64,000 nt of DNA, from the NCBI GenBank assembly GCA_949752795.1, contig OX457075.1, positions 9,158,701 through 9,222,700 on the forward strand, given 5' to 3'. The translations under genes and the position numbers were made by a program. Source of the stretch: Hyperoodon ampullatus (taxonomy: Eukaryota; Chordata; Mammalia; Artiodactyla; Ziphiidae). This document shows positions 11,791 through 23,036 of this stretch, piece by piece. Numbering within the stretch: position 1 is the stretch's first letter; every line of letters begins with the position of its first letter. The notes beneath the pieces are model-generated. The model was not told where the DNA came from. It made no database searches and was given only the letters and a program-made list of their open reading frames with translations.

Positions 11791-12767
11791 GAACTTGACT
11801 CCAAACTTCAGAGCCCATTTGTTGCCCTGTAAGGTTTGCCATTTCACAACCCCAGGCAGGACGCTCAGGGTCTGCTACTCCCCAGCCTCATTTCTCAGGT
11901 TGTCCCTGAGTCTCTTGGTGTTTTTTTCTGCTCCAGTACACACCTTCTGTGAGTTCTTTAGGCTGTCAACTGAAGAACTGAGTGTGAAAGAAAGCAGAAT
12001 TAATGAAAAGAAACAAGGAAAGGAGGAGAAAGATAGAAAACTTATATTTGGTTACAATAGCATGCTCTCTAACTTACAGTAATAATGCTAATTTTTATAA
12101 CATGACTATTAAAACATCTGTGAAGAGTGGTTCCAAAATGTGTTTGCATGGTCATCGGATGAGTGGGTAGTTTCTCAATTAAGCTATACTACAGGTGAAG
12201 TCAATTTGCATGTAAATGCAATACACACATATACACAAATATATATATACATATACTGATACCTCACCCCAAAAGGCACTGACGGATGATGATAATACCC
12301 CACTATACATCAATACGTAGAGTCTCTATAGTTGAATTGGTAAGTTTTTAAAGTTATGACATCAGAATCAATTTCAGCACTGAACACTTCAGAGATTTTT
12401 TACTATTTAAGCTAGCAGTACGAGAGCCCTCCATGACACCAGTGTGTGAGGCTAAGTATTTAACATAAATGAGATGGCAAAGTAAGAAAACCAAAGGGCA
12501 TTCTGTTCAAAAGCAGTAGAACCAACACAATGTCTAATACCTAGTTTTACTGCAGGATTCAGTAAAGTACAAAGACAATAAGATCTCAAAACAGAACTTT
12601 GTCAGTCAGATACTCATAAAGACATGATGTGGCTCTGAATATAACGTCAAGCTTCCTCAAAAACACCTGTGGAAATATCTAAGGAAGCCATTCTCCATTC
12701 ATCAGTTCTGATAAACTTCTTCATTCACCTTCTTATTAACAAACAGTTCAAATTGAAAATTATTTTT
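11791..12767. other. unassigned DNA, no gene seen
   Basis: Contains a degenerate CA/TA stretch near 12,220-12,260. I see no gene, RNA or confidently named repeat. Confidence 0.5.
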
Positions 12768-12895
12768 TGGGGAACTTCCCTGGTGATCCAGTGGATAAGA
12801 CTCTGTGCTTGCACTGCAGGGGACATGGGTTCGATCCCTGGTCGGGGAATTAAGACCCCACATGCCATGCTGCTCAGCCAAAAGAAAAAAAATTA
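12768..12895 (+). mobile_element. short tRNA-derived SINE (older CHR-related type)
   Basis: The element begins 'aacttccctggtgatccagt', has a B box 'gggttcgatccctgg', and ends 'ccatgctgctcagccaaaag' followed by an A-rich tail. It is shorter and more diverged from the eight main CHR copies, so it belongs to a different CHR-related subfamily. A short imperfect repeat ('aaaattat') may be the target site. Confidence 0.8.
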
Positions 12896-13051
12896 TATTT
12901 AATAGACTGTCAACTAAAAAGAAAGCACAAACGAACAATAAGAATTGTATAGTGGTTCAGATGACCCTGTGTCTCACTGAATATAAAATTGTACAATTGC
13001 TTACGATACTGTCTTTTCTCACCAATTTATATACAATGTTTGTAACCCATA

Positions 13052-13103
13052 CAATATAATATAAATTATATATATTATATTTTTATATTATAATTGTAAT
13101 ATA
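13052..13103. repeat. AT-rich low-complexity tract
   Basis: Nearly pure A/T with repeated 'atataat' and 'tatatatt' words. Likely a decayed microsatellite. Confidence 0.8.
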
Positions 13104-13105
13104 AA

Positions 13106-14014
13106 TGTGGTTTGATGACAGTTCTGGAAAAGTTGCTCCTTGGCCCCTTAGCCAGAGTAATTAAATTAAAGGCTAGTCTCACACTATATTAGAGTTTCTA
13201 CAGGAAAACCATGTTGATAGAGCATCCTATGTGTTAGGGGCTCCTCTCTCTTTGCACAAGGGCTCCCTCAATCAGCATCAGCCTGTTGCAATAAAAGAAA
13301 GCCAGCCAGCCAAAGTCTGCCACCTCCACTACAAAGATATATGAAGACTTCTTCCTCCCGATCACCAATTTATACTCACCGGGCACATAAGACTCCCTCC
13401 AAGGCTCTCACGCCCGAGGTCTGGGTGGGAGCAAATGATGGCTGTGCATTCGCCTGTACCCCGCCAGCCAGATTGCGCGAGGAGAAGTCAGCGGAACTGC
13501 TCCAGATCCAGCTGCTTGGGCTGGTGTTGAAAAATGTTGAATAATCAAATTGCCCATTTCTGCTCAATTGCTCTAATTGATTATCCCAGGCATTGTGAAC
13601 GCTAATGAAATCTGCCTATCCTGCCAATCCATGTCACTCTACTTTATGATCTTATTAAAATCTCAGCGTTCCTTAGCCCAGTGACATCAGGTAGAGAGTG
13701 GGACAGCTGCCCTCCTGACTCTGGTGTGGTTCAGACACCCGCCCTGATACCACTAACGGCTGAATGATTTAGACCCAGTGAGCAGCCTTGGAGTGATGTT
13801 TTTATACCCTGTGACAGGATTCTATAACTTAGAGAAAGGCCATTAGTGAACACAAAGGAATAAGCAGGAGGGGGGAAGCAGGTGAAAAATGGGCAAGTAA
13901 ATCTTTGGATTTGACTCTTCATAATAAAATGCCCTTCACATGTAGATTTAATGAGCTGGTTATCTCACCAAAAGGGAAGGGGGAAGCTGTCGCCTGGGCT
14001 TTCCAGCTTTCCTC
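13106..14014. other. single-copy left flank of the duplication
   Basis: No gene or repeat is recognised. It is present once only, so it lies outside the tandem duplication that begins at the SINE of 14,053. The part 13,500-13,690 ('ttgctctaattgattatccc', 'acgctaatgaaatctgcc') is repeat-free and could be conserved noncoding DNA, on composition only. Confidence 0.5.
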
Positions 14015-14052
14015 AAGATATACCCGATTACAAAAAAAAACAAAAAAACAAT

Positions 14053-14262
14053 GGGGGCTTCCCTGGTGGCGCAGTGGTTGAGAGTCCGCCTGCTGATTCA
14101 GGGGACACGGGTTCGCGCCCCGGTCCGGGAGGATCCCACATGCTGCGGAGCGGCTGGGCCCGTGAGCCATGGCCGCTGAGCCTGAGCGTCTGGAGCCTGT
14201 GCTCTGCAGCGGGAGAGGCCGCAACAGTGAGAGGCCTGTGTACTGCCAAAAAAAAAAATTAA
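14053..14262 (+). mobile_element. CHR-type SINE 1, left boundary of the tandem duplication
   Basis: Full-length sense CHR SINE with A box 'tggcgcagtgg' and B box in 'gggttcgcgcccc'. The target-site duplication is 'aagatatacccgattacaaa' at 14,015-14,034 and a one-mismatch copy at 14,263-14,282. An A-rich 18-bp stretch separates the left repeat from the SINE head, which is slightly unusual. Its right flank recurs after the hybrid SINE at 23,246; its left flank does not. Diagnostic bases: 'gagagtccgcctgctgattc' in the head and 'tactgcc' before the tail. Confidence 0.95.
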
Positions 14263-14748
14263 AAGATATACCCAATTACAAAGGGGAGATGCAGTAGACA
14301 ATGGATGCCTGGCTCTTTCTAGTTCTGGGTGGCACTGTAGCCAGAACACAGCCATGTGGGAACGATGAGCAGTCCTCGGATCTCAAGACGGTGACTGGGA
14401 GGGGACCCAGCGTTCATGTGTGTGACCCAAATATGATATGCAGCTAATGAACTGTAGACTGTTTAGGCTTTCACTGTGGTTGCCAGTTCTTTGTATCTGC
14501 TTCATTGAAATGGAAATAACACCATTTCCCTGGCAGCATGTGGTGGGAGCTATTTGACAGAGAGTCCTAAAGCCATGTGACCCCAGGGGTGTTGCAAGGG
14601 TTTGGGCCCCCACCCCGACAAACCATTTCAGTATTAGCTATGAAAACCATACGATATGAAAGCTTCCAGAGAAAACGTAAAACGTATCACTGCCATTCAA
14701 GTTCCATTTCCCTTGAATGGAAAGTATCACTCCATTCAGCAGGTACCT

Positions 14749-14753
14749 GCAAA
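14749..14753. other. junction of a 5.84-kb indel between the units
   Basis: In unit A 'gtacctgc' is followed at once by 'aaaaggtgtgca'. In unit B these two anchors are separated by 23,720-29,559. Only about 1 nt is shared at the breakpoints, which fits end-joining. Because the extra DNA of unit B contains an L1 with its own target site, a deletion in unit A is the simplest reading. Confidence 0.8.
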
Positions 14754-16339
14754 AGGTGTGCATAATCCAGTCACGCTACCATGTGGGTTATTCAAATTGT
14801 TCCTTCTATTAAATGTGCACATATTTTCAAAGAGGGTCATCAGGAGAACTTAACAGTTAATAGGAGGAAAGGAAGTGTTGAAAGTAAAATCCAAAATATC
14901 AATAAAGATAGTAAGGTAGGCATTTAAAGAGGTGCAAAGAGGGACATGCTGCCATTCCTCCAAATTCCACTATGGATGCTATCAGTTCTTTTGCCAACAT
15001 CGATATGCTGGATGAAAAAAAAAATGGAGCTGATAGATTGTGAGTCTCGCTATACTGAGAGGATTTCCAGTTTTGGCAGAGAGCTTAGAGATAAAGCAGT
15101 GACATATATCTTAAAACAAAACTACACAAAGGAAAAAACTAAGATGTTTGTGAACTCCATGTAAAACAAGTGGTATAAAAAGACAATGTAATATATTGTC
15201 TTACTCAGCTCAGCTGTAAACACCAAATACTTATTTAATTAATAAATATATTGGGAAGATAGAGGTGGTGGTAAAAGTTGTGTGGAAGTTTGGTGTAAGA
15301 GTTAAATCCTCATCTTTCATCAAGGGAATTTTAAAATGTCTAAAACTGAAAATTGAAGAAATAGCAATAATATTTAGAAACATGGAAGTAAAGAAAAGAA
15401 AACTAAGTGCGTTTAAAGAAGCTGCCTCCACTGAATGAATGATTGGGAATGAGTGTGTAGGGAGCTTCTGTTTATCATTAGAATAATTGTTGCAGATCTT
15501 TTTCAAGTACCTACATGTATTTTGATAAAAACTAGGTTAAAATGTTTTTGAAAGGCCTCAAGGCAGGGAAGGCAAGGGTTTCCATTTACAAAATATGCTA
15601 TAGTTCCAGAAATCCAGACCAATGGAAGAAAAAGGATTGTGTTTTCCTTGTGTCTCTTTTTAGGGGTGAGGAACGAGAAAGCCCCTCGCAGTTCTCTTCT
15701 CATATCATAGTGCCTAGAACTGGTCAGCTACCCATCTTTAAACCAGTTGCTGGCAAAGATATGAGATAGCATGATTAACCTGGACTAATCAGTTATTAGC
15801 CTTGGGTTATACCGGTGGGGGGAAGGAGGAGGAACACCCAGATGCAACAGATGCCCTGCAGGTAAGGAAGAACAGAGCAGAGTCAATTGGGTTGTCAACT
15901 AAAACCATCTGTTGTCAAACAAAAGTTTTTATAAGACCCCACCTTCATTGCCTTTTCCTTTTTATTTTTGTTTTCAATCAATGGAGAAATGCTGGAAGCA
16001 GTAGGATATATTTGGAATCTTACAATTGTGAGTATATAAGTATCTGATGTTGATGGGCCTTGGACCTATACTCATAATGAAGGAAAAGTGTCATATACCT
16101 AAGGCCAATAGGCCTACACCTGGAACGGTGTGTTAGTTTTCTCTAGTTTGACAAAGGGCATCTGCCTTTTTTTTTTTTTTCCTGGTTATATATTGGTTCT
16201 CAGTGTTTATAGAGTTAAACAGTCCTATGATTTTCACAACTAACAGTAGTTCACCAACTGCTTGAGGTGTTTAAAGGATGTGTGAACCACTCATCTCGAG
16301 AGGATCTTGACTTTTAGAACCACACACTTCCAGGTAATG

Positions 16340-17060
16340 CTTTGCCAGAAATGATGCTGAAAAGTGGGCCTCTGTACATTGGTATCAAATCGAATCTCAG
16401 AGGCAGGGTTTTGGGTGAAGTAGAAAAGCATAGCTTTATTGCTTTGCCAGGCAAATGGGAACACAGCAGGCTCCTGCCCTTGAAAACTGTGTGTCCTAAC
16501 CCAGGAGGAATTGGTGAGGAGTTTTATAGCAATGGTTCCAGGGCAGAACTGCTGATAAGATTCCTGTGTGTGCAGGGCCTACACTCCTTTAATTTGGTTT
16601 CAGGTAATCTCCTGATGAGCTTCTCTGGTTCCTTTAATCTGGCCTCAGGTGGGCTTCTCTGGAATGAAGAATGCTGACAACTGTTCTATAAAGAGCTCAA
16701 AGATATTGTTATGTGTATCCCTTGAGGTGGAATCAGGACCCTGTCCCAAGGCTGCACTATTCTTTCTTGGCTACTCCTCCCTTGTCTCTGCATTCCCTCC
16801 CTTCCCTGATTAACCACTGTTCAAATCTGCCCTTTAGAACTCAGGGAAGGTCATGGAGGCTGGAGCCTGTTCCCTACAAACAAGGAACGAGGGACACAGA
16901 AGGGCTTCCATGCCCTGGAGCCCCACAGGGTCCTGCTTGGTTTCAGAAACCGTGCTTCCTAAAAGACCAGGCCTGCCCAGGATAGTTGTGTATGAAGTTG
17001 CATGGCTCTGGGGCATCGTTCACTGCCTAGACTACACAGCACACAATCTGTGTAGCTATG
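16340..17060 (-). mobile_element. possible antisense solo LTR (unit A)
   Basis: Read on the minus strand, this segment has an AATAAA signal in 'gcaataaagctatgcttttc' near its end. The composition resembles a mammalian retroviral LTR. I could not fix TG...CA ends or a target-site duplication, so this is tentative. It lies in the tract where units A and B look identical, and it contains a 111-codon frame (16,342-16,677) that is also identical in unit B; this shows recent homogenisation, not coding. Confidence 0.35.
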
Positions 17061-17635
17061 CTCAGTGGCCTATGTGAAGGCCATCCTTTAGACTCATTGT
17101 AACCAATGAGTGCTAACTTGAAGGCATGTTTGACAGTTACTTCATGCAACATAGAATTTTGATAACAGGCTCAAGGTTGGGTAATAATGCACATTTATTA
17201 TAAATATTTTGGAAAACATTGAAGAATGTCAGGAAGTATAAAAATCAATAGGATCCCACCACCCAGTGATGACACCATTACTGGTATTAGCATGTTGAGG
17301 AATTTCCCTCCTGGTCTTTTAACCGTGTGTGTACTGCAACAGTGGAATAGGAATTTGTAACCTTCTTTTGTTTTTTCCCAAACTACATGAATAGTTTTCA
17401 AGTTGTTAAAATCTCTGACAACACAGGTTTAAAAAAATAGAGCAGAGAGGAAGACAGCCTGATAGACTGAAATTATCCAAATATAAAATAAAACTTGAAA
17501 TTGAGGACACCCAAGAAATTCACCTCGTAACTCTACTCATTATGTATCAGTATTAATCGTAAAAATAATGGGGTAATGCCACACTTAGGAAATCAGATTT
17601 CAGGTGTCATCGACCATCTGGAACAGAAGAATGAC

Positions 17636-17840
17636 TTTTTTTTTTTTGCGGTACCCGGGCCTCTCACTGTTGCAGCCTCTCCTGTTGCGGAGCACAGGGT
17701 CCGGATGCGCTGGCTCAGTGGCCATGGCTCACGGGCCCAGCTGCTCCGCCGGCATGTGGGATTTTCCCAGACCGGGGCACGAACCCGTGTCCCCTGCATC
17801 GGCAGGCGGACTCTCAACCACTGCGCCACCAGGGAAGCCC
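17636..17840 (-). mobile_element. CHR-type SINE, antisense (unit A copy)
   Basis: Starts with a T run and 'gcggtacccgggcctctcac' and ends with 'caccagggaagccc'. The target-site duplication 'aagaatgac' is at 17,627-17,635 and 17,841-17,849. The same insertion is present in unit B at 32,445-32,651, so it predates the tandem duplication. Confidence 0.93.
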
Positions 17841-18614
17841 AAGAATGACATTTTTTTGAAGAGAGAGAAATCCAAACACAATATACTGACTGTGTAAATG
17901 ATTCTGTTCCATGAGATCTGTAGAGATGCTTTTTTTTTATTATCATGTGTTATATGTATACTGCATTTCTTTTAGTAAACAGAAATAACTTCTGTGTATA
18001 CTATATGGTTGTCTCAGATCCTCTTAGTGTTCTCTTACACAGATGATGGTGGGGATATCGATGATGTCTCTAAATGTTTTTCATAGTATCTGATATATGC
18101 TAGGCATTCCATAAAGTGTATTTATTTATTTATTTTTGTATATACCATCCCAGTACCTGCAGCTGTGCTCAGTCCCCCATGTGTTTTCAGGTCTTTTAAA
18201 AATATATTATTAATACCAAGTCCTTACAACAGTCCAATAAGCAAGGTGGATCTCCTGACACTTCCATTTTGCTGATGGAGAAGTTGAGGTGCTAGGAGGA
18301 TAAGTAGATTTTATATGTTGTTGGCAGGGCGCATGGGTGTGACAATAATCCAGGTTCCGTGGCCTCTAGCAGCAAGACGTGCTTGGAACTATAATGATCT
18401 CTACACGCAATACAAGACTTAGGACAAAAACTGTCCTTAGCCCTAGTTTCACCCCAATATGATGCTCAAGTTTATGTTATTAAAAATATAACTGTGTTAG
18501 AAAGCTCTGCCTCTACGGCATAGAGGTAATAATGTCTTTAAGTTATACCGTGGAGCCACCAAACAGGAGAAAGACAACCAAGGTGCAATTCCTGGGTCTT
18601 CTGTGGGCCTCATG

Positions 18615-18880
18615 GTAATAATAACAACTAACATTTACTGAGTACTTGCTGGATGCCTATCACTATGCGAGGCACACTATGCAAGGCAAGGTACATCCTC
18701 TTAGCAGGTCCTTAAATAAAACAAAACCTCATGGAGGCATGCATTATTATTTTCCCCAAAGTGTAGAGGAGAAATAGGACTTCTAGAAAGGTTAAATAGC
18801 TTCCCCCAGGTGAGACATATACTAAGTGGGATGGGATGGGAACTCAGATGGAGGTTTCTTCAATTACAAAACCCAGGGTC
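18615..18880 (-). repeat. MIR SINE (unit A copy)
   Basis: 'acatttactgagtacttgct', 'tattattttccccaaagtg', 'aaataggacttctagaaagg' and 'tcccccaggtgagacat' follow the reverse strand of MIR. Shared with unit B. Confidence 0.8.
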
Positions 18881-19375
18881 TTGAAACAACTAATTTCTAG
18901 TTCTTCCTGCTTACTCTCTTTCTGTAAGCAACATCCCCACTAAAAATGCTATTTAGGTTCAAATATCTCTGCTAGATTTCCTGAACCTTGTCTTGATTTT
19001 CCACTTTGTTTTGAGACACAGTCATCTAATCTTCATGGATTTGCTCTACAAAAGCTAACAAAAACACAGTTCAGGTGTTTTTAGGTGACCATCCACTTCC
19101 AAACCCACTGTCTAAAAACTCAATACTTGTTCATTTACACTGACTTTACCCTGCTCTGATCTAGTCCTGTTAAGCTGTTACTAAGGTGAAATGAGGATCT
19201 GCTTACTGTATTCCCTGTGATATTGTGATTTAAAATATAAATAGTATATATCAGTATTCGGGTCTTCCTCCTGGTTTCTGGCACAGAGCTGCTAAAACCT
19301 TTGAAATTTCCTATGATGAATGTGATAAGGTGCCTTTTGTTACGTTAACGAGGCTACCTTTGGAAAGCACCTAAG

Positions 19376-20010
19376 GCTGGGGGCTGGTTATCAGTGGAGC
19401 CTACCAGGTGATTAGAGTATTGGAATTATCAGCCTAGTCCCGACCTCTTGGGGGCAGGGGTGAGGGGTGGGGAGGGGTGGGAGGGAATGGAGGTGGAGTT
19501 CAATCACTATTGGCCAATGACTTCATCAATCGTGACTACGTAATGAAGCATCCATAAGAACCCAAAAGGAGCATCTATATTGATGAAGACTTGGAGGCGG
19601 GGGAGAGTGGCTTGCTGGGAGAGAACACAGAAGTTCTGCGCCCTTCCCACAGACCTTGCCCTGTGCATCGCTTTCATTGGGCTGTCCCTCTTGGTGACAG
19701 AAATAAGGTACGAAAAATGTTTCTCTTAAGTTCTGTGAGATGCTCTGGCAACTTAATAAACCCCAAGGAGGGGGTCATGGGAACCTCTAACCTATAGCCA
19801 GTTGGTCAGAAGCCCAGGTGACAATTTGGGTTTGCGATTGGCATCTGAAGTGTGTATCGTGTTGCAAGGGTGGAGGTGGGGCGTCTTGTAAGACTGAGCC
19901 CTTAACCTGTGGGTTCAGCCTTGAGGTAAACTGTTGGACACCCAGCTGGTGTCAGAGGATTGCACGGTGGTGTGGGGAAAAACCCACCCACTGGAATTGG
20001 TGTCAGAATT
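19376..20010 (+). mobile_element. LTR-like element, sense (unit A copy)
   Basis: The order of signals is that of an LTR: 'attggccaatgac' (CCAAT box) near 19,510, a TATA-like 'ccataagaaccc' near 19,553, a transcribed-region-like stretch, then 'cttaataaacccc' (AATAAA) near 19,753. I recognise the general sequence as an old retroviral LTR family but do not assign a name. No internal retroviral genes are next to it, so it would be a solo LTR. Unit B keeps a more canonical TATA (ccataaaaaccc). Confidence 0.5.
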
Positions 20011-20345
20011 GAATATCCCTCCGTGTTGGATATTCCTTGTTTGGCGTTGCAGCATTTTGTGTATTGTGTATTTTGTGTATTATCATCCTTGGCTTAATAT
20101 TGGGCTTCTTCTCTGACGGTCACTCTTGCTCAGATAGCTTGTACTGCCGGATTTTGTCTACCAGCAGACAGTGTTAAATTCTCTGGAAAATCTACTTTGT
20201 TCCCCTGCTACCCCAGGTTTCCTTTACCACGACTAAATTTAGTAATTAAAACAATCATCATTATCCTAAGAATTTCCAGGTTCGCACTGAAAGAAACCCC
20301 ATGTATACAACTTCCCCTTATAGGTGGGAGTTCTTGCCTGAAACT

Positions 20346-20590
20346 TTTTAATTTTATTGAAGTATAGTTGATTTACAGTGTTGTATTTCTTCTGTACAGC
20401 AAAGTGATTCAGTTATACATACATATATATATATTCTTTTTCATATTCTTTTCCATTATGGTTTGTCGCAGAGTACTGAATATCCCTGTGCTATATGGTA
20501 GGACCTTGTTGTTTATCCGTCCTGTATATAATAGTTTGCATCTGCTAATCCCAAACTCCCATTCCTTCCCTCCCTTACCCTCTCCCCCTA
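20346..20590 (-). mobile_element. 5'-truncated L1 3' end (unit A copy)
   Basis: Antisense L1 3' terminus ('attgaagtatagttgattta'), about 245 bp. The target-site duplication 'cttgcctgaaact' is at 20,333-20,345 and 20,591-20,603. Also present in unit B, so older than the duplication. Confidence 0.88.
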
Positions 20591-20594
20591 CTTG

Positions 20595-20656
20595 CCTGAA
20601 ACTTATTAACACTTAATGTCTCTGGCCTGAAACTTATTAACACTTAATGTCTCTGG
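20595..20656 (+). repeat. two-copy 31-bp tandem repeat (unit A)
   Basis: A 31-bp word starting 'cctgaaacttattaac' and ending 'gtctctgg' occurs twice in perfect tandem directly beside the right target-site copy of the L1. The same doublet lies in unit B at 35,413-35,474, so it is older than the segmental duplication. Confidence 0.95.
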
Positions 20657-21589
20657 CTATACCTTAAGCAGATCTGAGAACCTAAATAGGCCCCTAAGGC
20701 TCATACCTAAATTAGATTATCAACCTTACCTGGGCTAAGACAGGAATGAAAGTACCTGAGATACCCTGAGAGGCAGTTTGAGGGACTGTGTAGTTGAGAG
20801 AAGTTAAAATAAAAGTTAACAATGACCACAAACTCCAGGCAAGTGTTTCATAGGGTCAAGATATACTCACCCAGTTAATAAGAAAGGGATAGTGTGGGAT
20901 GCCTCTCTCCAGAGCCCCTTATTTCCAGCCATCAGGAGAGTTCCATGAAGCCATTTTATTTGTATCACTTGACTAATTTTTGCAAATAGGTTAAAATCTC
21001 TTTTTTCAAATATCATAAAATTGGGTGTGACAGAGGGCAGACCTCTGAATCTGTATTATTTATAGACAAGCAGCAGATCAGTAGAAGTGTATCATTTTTT
21101 CCCTATTTATCTGCCACCCATTCTTAACTAATATATAGATGGTTTAAATAACAGCACATAGAATCAAAGAACAAGTGGATTGAAATGGTTCAGAGAAAGA
21201 TCTATCGTTCCTCTCTTTACTGAGCTTGTCTGATTAATCTGAAAATAGAACTACCCATGATTTACTTCTATAGGACTCCATGATTTCTTCCAGTTGTCTG
21301 CAAACGTGAGCAGTGATTGGATTCTGGGAGATGTCATGATGGCCCATTCGCACCTGCTAGGGTCTCAAAGGTCTAGCTTCTACAGAATAATCCCACAAAA
21401 GCCCCGGGAGGTAGTACACATGTTGCTAATGGAAATAGCTGGACCTTGGAGAAGTGACATTCCCAAATTGTGGTTAGTTTCCATCTATTTTGTTTAAAAT
21501 TAATGGCTGAACACTCTCAATGCATTCTTGACTTTCTGACCCCCAACTTACTCCTAGATGAACCATTCAGCGGTGTGTTTAAGCCTGTA

Positions 21590-21850
21590 CAGTTGACCCT
21601 TGAACAACACAGGATTGAACTGTGTGGTTCCACTCATACTTGGATTTTTTTTCAATAAATATACAGTTGGCCCTCTATATTTGCAGGCTTTGAATTCACG
21701 GATTCAACCGACCGTGGATGGGAATTTTCATCCACGGTCGATTGAATTCACAGGTGCAGAATTCATGGATACAGCGGGCCAACTGTGAGACTTGAGCGTT
21801 CGTGGATTTTGGTATACCTGGGGACTCATGGAACCTATCCCTTTTGGATA
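21590..21850 (+). mobile_element. Tigger/MER2-type DNA transposon with palindromic core (unit A)
   Basis: The outer left end 'cagttgacccttgaacaaca' is Tigger-type. Inside is a 122-bp palindrome-like element (21,664-21,785) with terminal repeats 'cagttggccc' and 'gggccaactg'. Its arms of about 21 bp centre on 'accgtggatg' and 'catccacggt' around an 8-nt loop. The right part resembles the end of MER2. It is nonautonomous: no transposase is visible. Confidence 0.7.
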
Positions 21851-22149
21851 CAGAGAAACGAACGTATTTGCAATGAGCAGTGATTTTTACTGGGGAGATG
21901 ATTTTAATATTTAAAAAATCACTGTTGCACTAAAGGAAAGTTAAAACTAAAACAACATTGACAAATGCAATGTCAACCTTGTGGCAGCTGGTGGGTATTA
22001 GGTAATTAATGTGGTCATTGTCTCCCAAATTAAAAGCTAAAGAAAGGGAAGGGAAATACATCCAAAATCTAGAGTAATTGATAAAAGTAAACATGATACA
22101 CTTGATTCTGACCACTTCCCTGTTTTCCCCAATCTCTCCCCCGCCTTCC

Positions 22150-22520
22150 CCCACAAACAATGTGGTTGCTTCTAATTTCTGAACTACAAATTCCAGTTTC
22201 TAAACTACAAAGGGTTCAAACCTCTTCCAGTTACCAGCCCAAATCCCTACCCCCACCTCAAAGCCTCACCCAAAGCCACTTTTTCTAGGAATCCTGTTGC
22301 TCCTAATTCCCTTTCTCTGAGTCCTGTATTGTACACGTTTGCCTTTGAATTCGGTTACCTCTTATTCATTAGAATTTCCAAATCCTTTCTTTACATTTCA
22401 CACGTTCTAGTCCTGTCTCCCCTGTTAGACTGCATGCTTCTTGGGGGCAAGCACCATATTTTATATTTCCTCTGTATGTCACCAAGAACCTAGCACAGGT
22501 GGAAAGAATATAGGTGATTT
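22150..22520 (+). repeat. L2 LINE 3' fragment (unit A copy)
   Basis: The tail of the L2 consensus is visible: 'tgttagactgcatgcttct', 'tgggggcaagcaccatat', 'aagaacctagcacaggtgg'. Old, noncoding, shared with unit B. Confidence 0.65.
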
Positions 22521-23036
22521 TGGGTTCATGATCCAATTTCTTGCATAGCTCATGTCTCTTGATTAGACTACCTGAGCATTCACCTTCTGGGGCTTGAAAT
22601 ACCTTTTTCAAATCATTCAGAACAGAGAGATGTTTGATGTTTGATGGGATACTCGGTTTGTTTTTGTTTCTGGTTTAAAGCTCCATGTGATTTTAGGCAA
22701 TTTATTTTTCTTGCTGCTATTCCAGCTCTTACCTGTCTCAGCTCCTACAGCCAGAAGTAATGTTACATCATTGATCTGACTTGGATTGAATCTTCTGTGT
22801 GTCAGAAAAAGCTATCTACCCCTAGAATATTTTTAATCAGGTTTAATACATGTAACAAATCCTAAGAACGTCATGTCGGTTGGGGATAATTCTAATTTTA
22901 ATTGCATGTGTAAAAGTGGGCTTGGCATTGAGTGTGGTGGGAGAAGCATGTAAAACCTCAGCGTAAAGATGATCACACAGTTAACCTTTGGTCTCTTGCT
23001 GGTTTCTGCTTCGCTCAATCAAGATTAAGTGTATTG

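Larger units (their letters stand above)
14263..23036 (+). repeat. tandem segmental duplication, unit A
   Basis: About 8.8 kb directly repeated in 23,247-37,854. The match runs 14,263-14,750 to 23,247-23,719 and 14,751-23,036 to 29,559-37,854, in the same orientation and order. It carries the same internal repeats at matching places: antisense CHR SINE, MIR, LTR-like segment, L1 end, Tigger-type hairpin and L2. No functional gene is recognised in it. By eye, divergence is about 3-4% in the outer parts and well under 1% over about 16.03-18.74 kb. Unit A lacks 5.84 kb found in unit B. Confidence 0.96.

Noticed and set aside
16342..16677. 111-codon frame identical in both duplication units (also 31,151-31,486)
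   Set aside because: Identity also covers the surrounding noncoding bases, so it reflects recent homogenisation. There are no domains or codon-biased substitutions to support coding.
20595..20656. CRISPR-like array
   Set aside because: Only two copies in direct contact without spacers, in a mammalian genome.
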